Both the position numbers and the translations under genes were made by a program. Of a DNA stretch of 64,000 nt, positions 29,001-40,397 are shown in pieces. Location: assembly GCA_022747635.1 (NCBI GenBank), contig JAKTNV010000236.1, forward strand, positions 248,001 to 312,000, written 5' to 3'. The notes beneath the pieces were generated by a model, which worked only from the letters and a program-made list of their open reading frames with translations, ran no database searches and had not been told where the DNA came from. Position 1 is the first letter of the stretch, and every line of letters begins with the position of its first letter. The DNA is from Hetaerina americana. Lineage: Eukaryota > Arthropoda > Insecta > Odonata > Calopterygidae.

Positions 29001-29209
29001 AGAAATTAGGGCTCTTTTAGTAAAATTAACACTTGCGCTGAAGCATCTTTTATGCACATTTCATGTCTTTCTGGATTAATTCTGGGTTTTATTTTGTTTA
29101 TTTGATGAAAATGAACAACAATACACACCATGGAAACATTTTTGTTTGATTTGTGTCGAGTGAGATTTTCACCTAGAACCCAAAGGGGGGGGTATTGGCA
29201 CTTTTCATG
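23060..29209. repeat. Long-range duplication, right copy (~6.15 kb)
   Basis: Copy of 12780-18937 displaced by 10272-10274 bp. It carries the same rare states in the same order, including the CAACTATTATG variant (25316 and 15043), the shortened GGGTTGGCAC monomer (26080 and 15806), TATTCGCAC (24220 and 27634) and TGCACATTTCATG (29053 and 18781). Near 28403 it carries ACAACTGGG, which matches 20311 instead of the left copy, a sign of later conversion. Confidence 0.85.
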
Positions 29210-29921
29210 AAAAATGTGAAAAATTAAATTTTCTAAAAATGAAATAAATGCCTTCTAAACACCTCAAACATTCACTCTAAAACAGTAGATTGTTGTTTTT
29301 CGCAATATTTTTAGAAATTTGGGCTCTTTTAGTAACATTAACACTTTCTCTAAAGCATCTTTTATGATCTTTTATTGTCTTTCAGGCTTCATTCTGGGTT
29401 TTATTTTGTTTATTTGATGAAAATGAACAACAATACACACCTTGGATACATTTTTGTTTGATTTGAGTCGAGTGAGATTTTCACCTAGAACCCAAAGGGG
29501 GGGGTATTGGCACTTTTCATGAAAAATGTGAAAAATTAAATTTTCTAAAAATGAAATAAATGCCTTCTAAACACCTCAAACATTCACTCTAAAACAGAAG
29601 ATATTTTTTCGCAATATTTTTAGAAATTTGGGCTCTTTTAGTAACATTAACACCTGGGCTGAAGCATCTTTTATGATCATTTATTGTCTTTCAGGATTCA
29701 TTCTGGGTTTTATTTTGTTTATTTGATGAAAATGAACAACAATACACGCCTTGGATACATTTTTGTTTGATTTGTCTCGAGTGAGATTTTCACCTAAAAC
29801 CTAAAGGGGGGGTATTCGCACTTTTCATGTAAAAATGTGAAAAATTAAATTTTCTAAAAATGATATAAATGCCTTCTAAACACCTCAAACATTCACTCTA
29901 AAACAGAAGATTGTTGTTTTT
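25260..29921. repeat. Region B unit 5: about 15 monomers, right end of the B family
   Basis: The first 3.9 kb repeats unit 3. From about 29209 the sequence switches: two monomers (about 29300-29890) copy the pair at about 13430-14030, with AGGCTTCATTC, GATATTTTTTCGC and TATTCGCAC. At about 29890 the B markers end: the next monomer has ACTCTAAAACAGAAGATTGTTG instead of ACTCCAAAACAGAAGATTGTAAT. The last ACAGTAGATTG marker is near 29283. Confidence 0.8.
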
Positions 29922-32900
29922 CGCAATATTTTTAGAAATTTGGGCTCTTTTAGTAACATTAACACTTGCGCTGAAGCATCTTTTATGCTCATTTCTTGTC
30001 TTTCAGGATTAATTCTGGGTTATATTTTGTTTATTTGATGAAAATGAACAACAATACACACCTTGGATACATTTTTTTTTGGTTTGTTACGAGTGAGATT
30101 TTCACCTAGAATCCAAAGGGGGGGTATTGGCACTTTTCTTGGAAAAATGTGAAAAATTAAATTTTCCAAAAATGAATGAAATGCCTTCTAAACACCTCAA
30201 ACATTCACTCTAAACCAGAAGATTGTTGTTTTTCGCAATATTTTTAGAAATTTTTGCTCTTTTAGTAACATTAACACTTTCTCTGAAGCAACTTTTATGC
30301 TCATTTCTTGTCCTTCAAGTACATTCTGGGTTTTATTTTGTTTATTTGATGAAAATGAACAACAATACACACCATGGAAACATTTTTGTTTGATTTGTGT
30401 CAAGTTAGATTTTCACCTAGAACCCAAAGGGGGGGTATTGGCACTTTTCGTGGAAAAATGTGAAAAATTAAATTTTCTAAAAATGAAATAAATGCCTTCT
30501 AAACACCTCAAACATTCACTCTAAAACAGAAGATTGTTGTTTTTCGCAATATTTTTAGAAATTTGGGCTCTTTTAGTAACATTAGCACTTTCTCTGAAGC
30601 AACTTTTATGCTCATTTCTTGTCCTTCAAGATTAATTCTGGGTTTTATTTTGTTTATTTGATGAAAATGAACAACAATACACACCATGGAAACATTTTTG
30701 CTTGATTTGTGTCGAGTGAGATTTTCACCTAGAACCCAAAGGGCGGGTATTGGCACTTTTCATGGAAAAATGTGAAAAATTAAATTTTCTAAAAATGAAA
30801 TAAATGCCTTCTAATCACCTCAAACATTCACTCTAAAACAGAAGATTGTTGTTTTTCGCAATATTTTTAGAAATTTTGGCTCTTTTAGTAACATTAACAC
30901 TTTCGCTGAAGCATCTTTTATGCTCCTTTCAAGTCTTTCAGGATTCATTCTGGGTTTTATTTTGTTTATTTGATGAAAATGAACAACAAAACACACCTTG
31001 GATACATTTTTTTTTGGTTTGTTACGAGTGAGATTTTCACCTAGAATCCAAAGGGGGGGGTATTGGCACTTTTCATGGAAAAATGTGAAAAATTAAATTT
31101 TCTAAAAATGAATGAAATGCCTTCTAAACACCTCAAACATTCACTCTAAAACAGAAGATTGTTGTTTTTCGCAATATTTTTAGAAATTTTTGCTCTTTTA
31201 GTAACATTAACACTTTCTCTGAAGCAACTTTTATGCTCATTTCTTGTCCTTCAAGATTAATTCTGGGTTTTATTTTGTTTATTTGATGAAAATGAACAAC
31301 AATACACACCATGGAAACATTTTTGTTTGATTTGTGTCAAGTGAGATTTTCACCTAAAACCCAAAGGGGGGGGTATTGGCACTTTTCAAGGAAAAATGTG
31401 AAAAATTAAATTTTCTAAAACTGAAATAAATGCCTTCTAAACACCTCAAATATTCACTTTAAAACAGAAGATTGTTGTTTTTCGCAATATTTTTAGAAAT
31501 TTGGGCTCTTTTAGTAACATTAACACTTGGGCTGAAGCATCTTTTATGATCTTTTATTGTCTTTCAGGATTCATTCTGGGTTTTATTTTGTTTTTTTGAT
31601 GAAAATGAACAACAATACACACCTTGGATACATTTTTGTTTGATTTGTGTCGAGTGAGATTTTCACCTAGAACCCAAAGGGGGGGTATTGGCACTTTTCA
31701 TGGAAAAATGTGAAAAATTAAATTTTCTAAAAATGAAATAAATGCCTTCTAAACACCTCAAACATTCACTCTAAAACAGAAGATTGTTGTTTTTCGCAAT
31801 ATTTTTAGAAATTTGGGCTCTTTTAGTAACATTAACACCTGTGCTGAAGCATCTTTTATGATCATTTATTGTCTTTCAGGATACATTCTGGGATTTATTT
31901 TGTTTATTTGATGACAATGAACAACAATACACACCTTGGATACATTTTTGTTTGATTTGTGTCGAGTGAGATTTTCACCAAGAACCCAAAGGGGCGGGGT
32001 ATTGGCACTTTTCATGGAAAAATGTGACAAATTAAATTTTCTGAAAATGAAATAAATGCCTTCTAAACACCTCAAACATTCACTCAAAAACAGAAGATTG
32101 TTGTTTTTCGCAATATTTTTAGAAATTTGGGCTCTTTTAGTAACATTAGCACTTTCTCTGAAGCAACTTTTATGCTCATTTCTTGTCCTTCAAGATTAAT
32201 GCTGGGTTTTATTTTGTTTATTTGATGAAAATAAACAACAATACACACCATGGAAACATTTTTGCTTGATTTGTGTCGAGTGAGATTTTCACCTAGAACC
32301 CAAAGGGGGGGTATTGGCACTTTTCGTGGAAAAATGTGAAAAATTAAATTTTCTAAAAATGAAATAAATGCCTTCTAAACACCTCAAACATTCACTCTAA
32401 AACAGAAGATTGTTGTTTTTCGCAATATTTTTAGAAATTTTGGCTCTTTTAGTAACATTAACACTTTCGCTGAAGCATCTTTTATGCTCCTTTCATGTCT
32501 TTCAGGATTCATTCTGGGTTTTATTTTGTTTATTTGATGAAAATGAACACCAATACACACCTTGGATACATTTTTGTTTGATTTGTTTCGAGTGAGATTT
32601 TCACCTAGAACCCAAAGGGGGGGGTATTGGCACTTTCCATGGAAAAATGTGAAAAATTAAATTTTCTAAAAATGAATGAAATGACTTCTAAACACCTCAA
32701 ACATTCACTCTATAACAGAAGATTGTTGTTTTTCGCAATATTTTTAGAAATTTGGGCACTTTTAGTAACATTAACACCTGGGCTGAAGCATCTTTTATGA
32801 TCATTTATTGTCTTTCAGGATACATTCTGGGTTTTTTTTTGTTTATTTGATGAAAATGAAAAACAATACACACTTTGGATACATTTTTGATTGATTTGTG

Positions 32901-33675
32901 TCGAGTGAGATTTTCACCTAGAACCCAAAGGGGGGGGGGTATTGGCACTTTTCATGGAAAAATGTGAAAAATTAAATTTTCTAAAAATGAAATAAATGCC
33001 TTCTAAACACCTCAAACATTCACTCTATAACAGAAGATTGTTGTTTTTCGCAATATTTTTAGAAATTTGGGCACTTTTAGTAACATTAACACCTGGGCTG
33101 AAGCATCTTTTATGATCATTTATTGTCTTTCAGGATACATTCTGGGTTTTTTTTTGTTTATTTGATGAAAATGAAAAACAATACACACTTTGGATACATT
33201 TTTGATTGATTTGTGTCGAGTGAGATTTTCACCTAGAACCCAAAGGGGGGGGGTATTGGCACTTTTCATGGAAAAATGTGAAAAATTAAATTTTCTAAAA
33301 ATGAAATAAATGCCTTCTAAACACCTCAAACATTCACTCTAAAACAGAAGATTGTTGTTTTTCGCAATATTTTTAGAAATTTTGGCTCTTTTAGTAACAT
33401 TAACACTTTCGCTGAAGCATCTGTTATGCTCCTTTCAAGTCTTTCAGGATTCATTCTGGGTTTTATTTTGTTTATTTGATGAAAATGAACAACAATACAC
33501 ACCATGGAAACATTTTTGTTTGATTTGTGTCAAGTGAGATTTTCACCTAAAACCCAAAGGGGGGGGTATTGGCACTTTTCAAGGAAAAATGTGAAAAATT
33601 AAATTTTCTAAAACTGAAATAAATGCCTTCTAAACACCTCAAATATTCACTTTAAAACAGAAGATTGTTGTTTTT
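29922..33675. repeat. Region C: irregular monomers resembling region A
   Basis: Twelve monomers. The TGCTCCTTTCA class, the TTAGCACTTTCTCTG class, the GGGCGGG run and the AATGAATGAAATG tail all reappear here after being absent through region B. A pair with GGTTTGTTACGAG recurs about 930 bp apart (near 30080 and 31015). The TTAGCAC and TGCTCC monomers recur at about 1565 bp offset (30546 and 32109), the same 5-monomer spacing seen in region A. A partial forerunner of the region D unit lies at about 31482-32108. Confidence 0.78.
32734..33362. repeat. Tandem duplication of a single monomer
   Basis: Two neighbouring monomers, 32734-33048 and 33049-33362, share a set of private changes: TATAACAGAAG before the start, GGGCACTTTTAG, a run of nine T after CTGGG, ACACTTTGG and TTTTTGATTG. 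They differ by one G in the G run (ten against nine). Elsewhere adjacent monomers are usually of different classes, so this is a recent one-monomer duplication. Confidence 0.82.
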
Positions 33676-36174
33676 CGCAATATTTTTAGAAATTTGGGCA
33701 GTTTTAGTAACATTAACACTTGGGCTGAAGAATCTTTTATGATCTTTTATTGTCTTTCAGGATTCATTCTGGGTTTTATTTTGTTTTTTTGATGAAAATG
33801 AACAACAATACACACCTTGGATACATTTTTGTTTGATTTGTGTCGAGTGAGATTTTCACCTAGAACCCAAAGGGGGGGGTATTGGCACTTTTCATGGAAA
33901 AATGTGAAAAATTAAATTTTCTAAAAATGAAATAAATGCCTTCTAAACACCTCAAACATTCACTCTAAAACAGAAGATTGTTGTTTTTCGCAATATTTTT
34001 AGAAATTTGGGCTCTTTTAGTAACATTAACACCTGGGCTGAAGCATCTTTTATGATCATTTATTGTCTTTCAGGATACATTCTGGGTTTTATTTTGTTTA
34101 TTTGATGAAAATGAACAACAATACACACCATGGAAACATTATTGTTTGATTTGTGTCAAGTTAGATTTTCACCTAGAACCCAAAGGGGGGGTATTGGCAC
34201 TTTTCATGGAAAAATGTGAAAAATTAAATTTTCTAAAAATGAAATAAATGCCTTCTAAACACCTCAAACATTCACTCTAAAACAGAAGATTGTTGTTTTT
34301 CGCAATATTTTTAGAAATTTGGGCTCTTTTAGTAACATTAACACCTGTGCTGAAGCATCTTTTATGATCATTTATTGTCTTTCAGGATACATTCTGGGAT
34401 TTATTTTGTTTATTTGATGACAATGAACAACAATACACACCTTGGATACATTTTTGTTTGATTTGTGTCGAGTGAGATTTTCACCAAGAACCCAAAGGGG
34501 CGGGGTATTGGCACTTTTCATGGAAAAATGTGACAAATTAAATTTTCTGAAAATGAAATAAATGCCTTCTAAACACCTCAAACATTCACTCAAAAACAGA
34601 AGATTGTTGTTTTTCGCAATATTTTTAGAAATTTGGGCTCTTTTACTAACATTAACACTTTCGCTGAAGACTCTTTTATGCTCATTTCTTGTCTTTCAGG
34701 ATTAATTCTGGGTTTTATTTTGTTTATTTGATGAAAATGAACAACAATAAACACCATGGAAACATTTTTGTTTAAATTGTGTCGAGTGAGATTTTCACCT
34801 AGAACCCAAAGGGCGGGTATTGGCACTTTTCATGGAAAAATGTGAAAAATTAAATTTTCTAAAAATGAAATAAATGCCTTCCAAACACCTCAAACATTCA
34901 CTCTAAAACAGAAGATTGTTGTTTTTCGCAATATTTTTAGACATTTTGGCTCTTTTAGTAACATTAACACTTTCGCTGAAGCATCTTTTATGCTCCTTTC
35001 ATGTCTTTCAGGATTCATTCTAGGTTTTATTTTGTTTATTTGATGAAAATGAACAACAATACACACCTTGGATACATTTTTGTTTGATTTGTTTCGAGTG
35101 AGATTTTCACTTAGAACCCAAAGGGGGGGGTATTGGCACTTTTCATGGAAAAATGTGAAAAATAAAATTTTCTAAAAATGAATGAAATGACTTCTAAACA
35201 CCTCAAACATTCACTCTAAAACAGAAGATTGTTGTTTTTCGCAATATTTTTAGAAATTTGGGCCCTTTTAGTAACATTAACACCTGGGCTGAAGCATCTT
35301 TTATGATCTTTTATTGTCTTTCAGGATTCATTCTGGGTTTTATTTTGTTTATTTGATGAAAATATACAACAATACACACCATGGAAACATTTTTTTTGAT
35401 TTGTGTCAAGTGAGATTTTCACCTAAAACCTAAAGGGGGGGTATTGGCACTTTTCATGGAAAAATGTGAAAAATTAAATTTTCTAAAAATGAAATAAATG
35501 CCTTCTAAACACCTCAAACATTCACTTTAAAACAGAAGATTGTTGTTTTTCGCAATATTTTTAGAAATTTGGGCTCTTTTAGTAACATTAACACTTTCGC
35601 TGAAGCATCTTTTATGCTCCTTTCATGTCTTTCAGGATTCATTCTGGGTTTTATTTTGTTTATTTGATGAAAAAGAACAACAATACACACCTTGGATACA
35701 TTTTTGTTTGATTTGTGTCGAGTGAGATTTTCACCTAGAACCCAAAGGGGGGGTATTGGCACTTTTCATGGAAAAATGTGAAAAATTAAATTTTCTAAAA
35801 ATGAAATAAATGCCTTCTAAACACCTCAAACATTCACTCTAAAACAGAAGTTTGTTGTTTTTCTCAATATTTTTAGAAATTTGGGCTCTTTTAGTAACAT
35901 TAACACTTTCGCTGAAGCAACTTTTATGATCATTTATTGTCTTTCAGGATACATTCTGGGTTTTATTTTGTTTATTTGATGAAAATGAACAACAATACAC
36001 ACCATGGAAACATTATTGTTTGATTTGTGTCAAGTTAGATTTTCACCTAGAACCCAAAGGGGGGGTATAGGCATTTTTCATGGAAAAATGTGAAAAATTA
36101 AATTTTCTAAAACTGAAATAAATGCCTTCTAAACACCTCAAATATTCACTTTAAAACAGAAGATTGTTGTTTTT
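33676..36174. repeat. Region D unit 1: 8-mer higher-order repeat, 2499 bp
   Basis: Eight monomers in fixed order. Markers are GGGCAGTTTTAG with GAAGAATC, CATTATTG with AAGTTAG, CCTGTGCTG with GATGACAATG, GAAGACTC with GGGCGGG, AGACATTTTGG, GGGCCCTTTTAG with AATATACAAC, GAAAAAGAAC, and finally GAAGTTTGTTG with TATAGGCATTTTTC. Several of the later monomers are related to ones in region E, so the D and E units share ancestry. Confidence 0.9.
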
Positions 36175-38673
36175 CGCAATATTTTTAGAAATTTGGGCAG
36201 TTTTAGTAACATTAACACTTGGGCTGAAGAATCTTTTATGATCTTTTATTGTCTTTCAGGATTCATTCTGGGTTTTATTTTGTTTTTTTGATGAAAATGA
36301 ACAACAATACACACCTTGGATACATTTTTGTTTGATTTGTGTCGAGTGAGATTTTCACCTAGAACCCAAAGGGGGGGGTATTGGCACTTTTCATGGAAAA
36401 ATGTGAAAAATTAAATTTTCTAAAAATGAAATAAATGCCTTCTAAACACCTCAAACATTCACTCTAAAACAGAAGATTGTTGTTTTTCGCAATATTTTTA
36501 GAAATTTGGGCTCTTTTAGTAACATTAACACCTGGGCTGAAGCATCTTTTATGATCATTTATTGTCTTTCAGGATACATTCTGGGTTTTATTTTGTTTAT
36601 TTGATGAAAATGAACAACAATACACACCATGGAAACATTATTGTTTGATTTGTGTCAAGTTAGATTTTCACCTAGAACCCAAAGGGGGGGTATTGGCACT
36701 TTTCATGGAAAAATGTGAAAAATTAAATTTTCTAAAAATGAAATAAATGCCTTCTAAACACCTCAAACATTCACTCTAAAACAGAAGATTGTTGTTTTTC
36801 GCAATATTTTTAGAAATTTGGGCTCTTTTAGTAACATTAACACCTGTGCTGAAGCATCTTTTATGATCATTTATTGTCTTTCAGGATACATTCTGGGATT
36901 TATTTTGTTTATTTGATGACAATGAACAACAATACACACCTTGGATACATTTTTGTTTGATTTGTGTCGAGTGAGATTTTCACCAAGAACCCAAAGGGGC
37001 GGGGTATTGGCACTTTTCATGGAAAAATGTGACAAATTAAATTTTCTGAAAATGAAATAAATGCCTTCTAAACACCTCAAACATTCACTCAAAAACAGAA
37101 GATTGTTGTTTTTCGCAATATTTTTAGAAATTTGGGCTCTTTTACTAACATTAACACTTTCGCTGAAGACTCTTTTATGCTCATTTCTTGTCTTTCAGGA
37201 TTAATTCTGGGTTTTATTTTGTTTATTTGATGAAAATGAACAACAATAAACACCATGGAAACATTTTTGTTTAAATTGTGTCGAGTGAGATTTTCACCTA
37301 GAACCCAAAGGGCGGGTATTGGCACTTTTCATGGAAAAATGTGAAAAATTAAATTTTCTAAAAATGAAATAAATGCCTTCCAAACACCTCAAACATTCAC
37401 TCTAAAACAGAAGATTGTTGTTTTTCGCAATATTTTTAGACATTTTGGCTCTTTTAGTAACATTAACACTTTCGCTGAAGCATCTTTTATGCTCCTTTCA
37501 TGTCTTTCAGGATTCATTCTAGGTTTTATTTTGTTTATTTGATGAAAATGAACAACAATACACACCTTGGATACATTTTTGTTTGATTTGTTTCGAGTGA
37601 GATTTTCACTTAGAACCCAAAGGGGGGGGTATTGGCACTTTTCATGGAAAAATGTGAAAAATAAAATTTTCTAAAAATGAATGAAATGACTTCTAAACAC
37701 CTCAAACATTCACTCTAAAACAGAAGATTGTTGTTTTTCGCAATATTTTTAGAAATTTGGGCCCTTTTAGTAACATTAACACCTGGGCTGAAGCATCTTT
37801 TATGATCTTTTATTGTCTTTCAGGATTCATTCTGGGTTTTATTTTGTTTATTTGATGAAAATATACAACAATACACACCATGGAAACATTTTTTTTGATT
37901 TGTGTCAAGTGAGATTTTCACCTAAAACCTAAAGGGGGGGTATTGGCACTTTTCATGGAAAAATGTGAAAAATTAAATTTTCTAAAAATGAAATAAATGC
38001 CTTCTAAACACCTCAAACATTCACTTTAAAACAGAAGATTGTTGTTTTTCGCAATATTTTTAGAAATTTGGGCTCTTTTAGTAACATTAACACTTTCGCT
38101 GAAGCATCTTTTATGCTCCTTTCATGTCTTTCAGGATTCATTCTGGGTTTTATTTTGTTTATTTGATGAAAAAGAACAACAATACACACCTTGGATACAT
38201 TTTTGTTTGATTTGTGTCGAGTGAGATTTTCACCTAGAACCCAAAGGGGGGGTATTGGCACTTTTCATGGAAAAATGTGAAAAATTAAATTTTCTAAAAA
38301 TGAAATAAATGCCTTCTAAACACCTCAAACATTCAATCTAAAACAGAAGTTTGTTGTTTTTCTCAATATTTTTAGAAATTTGGGCTCTTTTAGTAACATT
38401 AACACTTTCGCTGAAGCAACTTTTATGATCATTTATTGTCTTTCAGGATACATTCTGGGTTTTATTTTGTTTATTTGATGAAAATGAACAACAATACACA
38501 CCATGGAAACATTATTGTTTGATTTGTGTCAAGTTAGATTTTCACCTAGAACCCAAAGGGGGGGTATAGGCATTTTTCATGGAAAAATGTGAAAAATTAA
38601 ATTTTCTAAAACTGAAATAAATGCCTTCTAAACACCTCAAACATTCACTTTAAAACAGAAGATTGTTGTTTTT
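36175..38673. repeat. Region D unit 2: 8-mer higher-order repeat, 2499 bp
   Basis: An almost exact copy of 33676-36174, with the same length. Comparing by eye I find about two differences, such as ATTCAATCTA near 38332 against ATTCACTCTA near 35833, and AAACATTCAC near 38638 against AAATATTCAC near 36139. Identity this high implies a very recent duplication or recent conversion. Confidence 0.9.
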
Positions 38674-39610
38674 CGCAATATTTTTAGAAATTTGGGCTCT
38701 TTTAGTAACATTAACACCTGGGCTGAAGCATCTTTTATGATCATTTATTGTCTTTCAGGATACATTCTGGGTTTTATTTTGTTTATTTGATGAAAATGAA
38801 CAACAATACACACCTTGGATACATTTTTGTTTGATTTGTTTCGAGTGAGATTTTCACCTAGAACCCAAAGGGGGGGGTATTGGCACTTTTCATGGAAAAA
38901 TGTGAAAAATTAAATTTTCTAAAAATGAATGAAATGACTTCTAAACACCTCAAACATTCACTCTAAAACAGAAGATTGTTGTTTTTCGCAATATTTTTAG
39001 AAATTTGGGCTCTTTTAGTAACATTAACACCTGGGCTGAAGCATCTTTTATGATCTTTTATTGTCTTTCAGGATTCATTCTGGGTTTTATTTTGTTTATT
39101 TGATGAAAATGAACAACAATATACACCATGGAAACATTTTTGTTTGATTTGTGTCAAGTGAGATTTTCACCTAGAACCCAAAGGGGGGGTATTGGCACTT
39201 TTCATGGAAAAATGTGAAAAATTAAATTTTCTAAAAATGAAATAAATGCCTTCTAAACACCTCAAACATTCACTCTAAAACAGAAGATTGTTGTTTTTCG
39301 CAATATTTTTAGAAATTTGGGCTCTTTTAGTAACATTAACACTTTCGCTGAAGCAACTTTTATGCTCATTTCTTGTCTTTCAGGATTAATTCTGGGTTTA
39401 ATTTTGTTAATTTGATGAAAATTAACAACAATACACACCTTGGATACATTTTTGTTTGATTTGTGTCGAGTGAGATTTTCACCTAGAACCCAAAGGGAAG
39501 GTATTGGCACTTTTCATGGAAAAATGTGAAAAATTTAATTTTCTAAAAATGAAATAAATGCCTTCTAAACACCTCAAACATTCACTCTAAAACAGAAGAT
39601 TGTTGTTTTT
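38674..39610. repeat. Region E, leading partial unit (3 monomers)
   Basis: These three monomers match the last three of every later E unit: one with TTTCGAG and an AATGAATGAAATGAC tail, one with AATATACACCATGG, and one with GGGTTTAATTTTGTTAATTTG. The junction with region D falls at about 38640-38674 and keeps the monomer phase, so the two higher-order patterns are joined in register. Confidence 0.85.
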
Positions 39611-39857
39611 CGCAATATTTTTAGAAATTTGGGCTCTTTTAGTAACATTAACACCTGGGCTGAAGCAACTTTTATGATCTTTTATTGTCTTTCAGGATTC
39701 ATTCTGGGTTTTATTTTGTTTATTTGATGAAAATGAACAACGGTATTTCGGTATTGGCACTTTTCATGGAAAACTGTGAAAAATTAAATTTTCTAAAAAT
39801 GAAATAAATGCCTTCTAAACACCTCAAACATTCACTCTAAAACAGAAGATTGTTTTT
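39611..39857. repeat. Truncated monomer, 247 bp (E unit 1)
   Basis: After GAACAA the copy reads CGGTATTTCGGTATTGGCAC. Relative to a full monomer about 70 bp are gone, from the CCTTGG block through the first dyad and the G run. Eight bases, GGTATTTC, resembling the flanking GGTATTGG, stand in their place. The end of the monomer also lacks 3 bp (GATTGTTTTTCGC). Confidence 0.92.
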
Positions 39858-40340
39858 CGCAATATTTTTAGAAATTTGAGCTCTTTTAGTAACATTAACA
39901 CCTTCGCTGAAGCAACTTTTATGCTCATTTCTTGTCTTTCAGGATTAATTCTGGGTTTTATTTTGTTTATTTGATGAAAATGAACAACAATACACACCAT
40001 GGAAACATTTTTGTTTGATTTGGGTCAAGTGAGATTTTCACCTAGAACCCAAAGGGGGGGTATATGCACTTTTCATGGAAAAATGTGAAAAATTAAATTT
40101 TCTAAAAATGAAATAAATGCCTTCTAAACACCTCAAACATTCACTCTAAAACAGATGATTGTTGTTTTTCGCAATATTTTTAGAAATTTGGGCTCTTTTA
40201 GTAACATTAACACCTGGGCTGAAGCATCTTTTATGATCTTTTATTGTCTTTCAGGATTCATTCTGGGTTTTATTTTGTTTATTTGATGAAAATGAACAAC
40301 AATACACACCTTGGATACATTTTTGTTTGATTTGTGTCGA

Positions 40341-40353
40341 GTGAGATTTTCAC
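40341..40353. other. Imperfect dyad upstream of the G run (representative)
   Basis: GTGAGATTTTCAC pairs end to end around a central T with one G-T wobble. It occurs in nearly every full-length monomer. A minority read GTTAGATTTTCAC, losing one pair. Whether a protein binds it is unknown. A short dyad may arise by chance in A/T-rich DNA, so only its persistence and position are notable. Confidence 0.45.
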
Positions 40354-40365
40354 CTAGAACCCAAA

Positions 40366-40372
40366 GGGGGGG
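40366..40372. other. Conserved G run of the monomer (representative)
   Basis: Seven G here; most copies have seven to nine, with extremes of three (GGGTTGGCAC copies) and eleven (3643-3653). Interrupted forms include GGGCGGG, GGGAAGG, GGTGGGG and GGGGCGGGG. It is the only strongly G-rich element in an otherwise A/T-rich monomer and recurs about every 312 bp on the same strand. Confidence 0.8.
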
Positions 40373-40378
40373 TATTGG

Positions 40379-40397
40379 CACTTTTCATGGAAAAATG
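40379..40397. other. Potential small hairpin downstream of the G run (representative)
   Basis: CACTTTTC and GAAAAATG can pair around an ATG loop, with one C-A mismatch, giving seven pairs out of eight. The element is present in most monomers and is kept in the truncated monomers that lose the G run. Copies with GGGAACTTATC or CACTTAACGTGG have a weakened stem. Stability is low, so the structure may not form in double-stranded DNA. Confidence 0.45.

Noticed and set aside
32410..32595. Plus-strand open frames of about 61 codons beginning MLFFAIFLEI, with a hydrophobic start that looks like a signal or membrane segment.
   Set aside because: The hydrophobic residues come from T-rich satellite sequence read in one frame. 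The frame depends on the monomer class and has no independent sign of coding.
39735..39765. The GGTATTTCGGTATT joint as an attachment or recombination site.
   Set aside because: It is a deletion joint inside a satellite monomer that spread with the higher-order unit. There is no recombinase gene or mobile segment beside it.
40165..40185. CENP-B box at TTTTTCGCAATATTTTT.
   Set aside because: It matches only the TTCG and central A positions of the known box. The required CGGG half is absent (TTTA instead).
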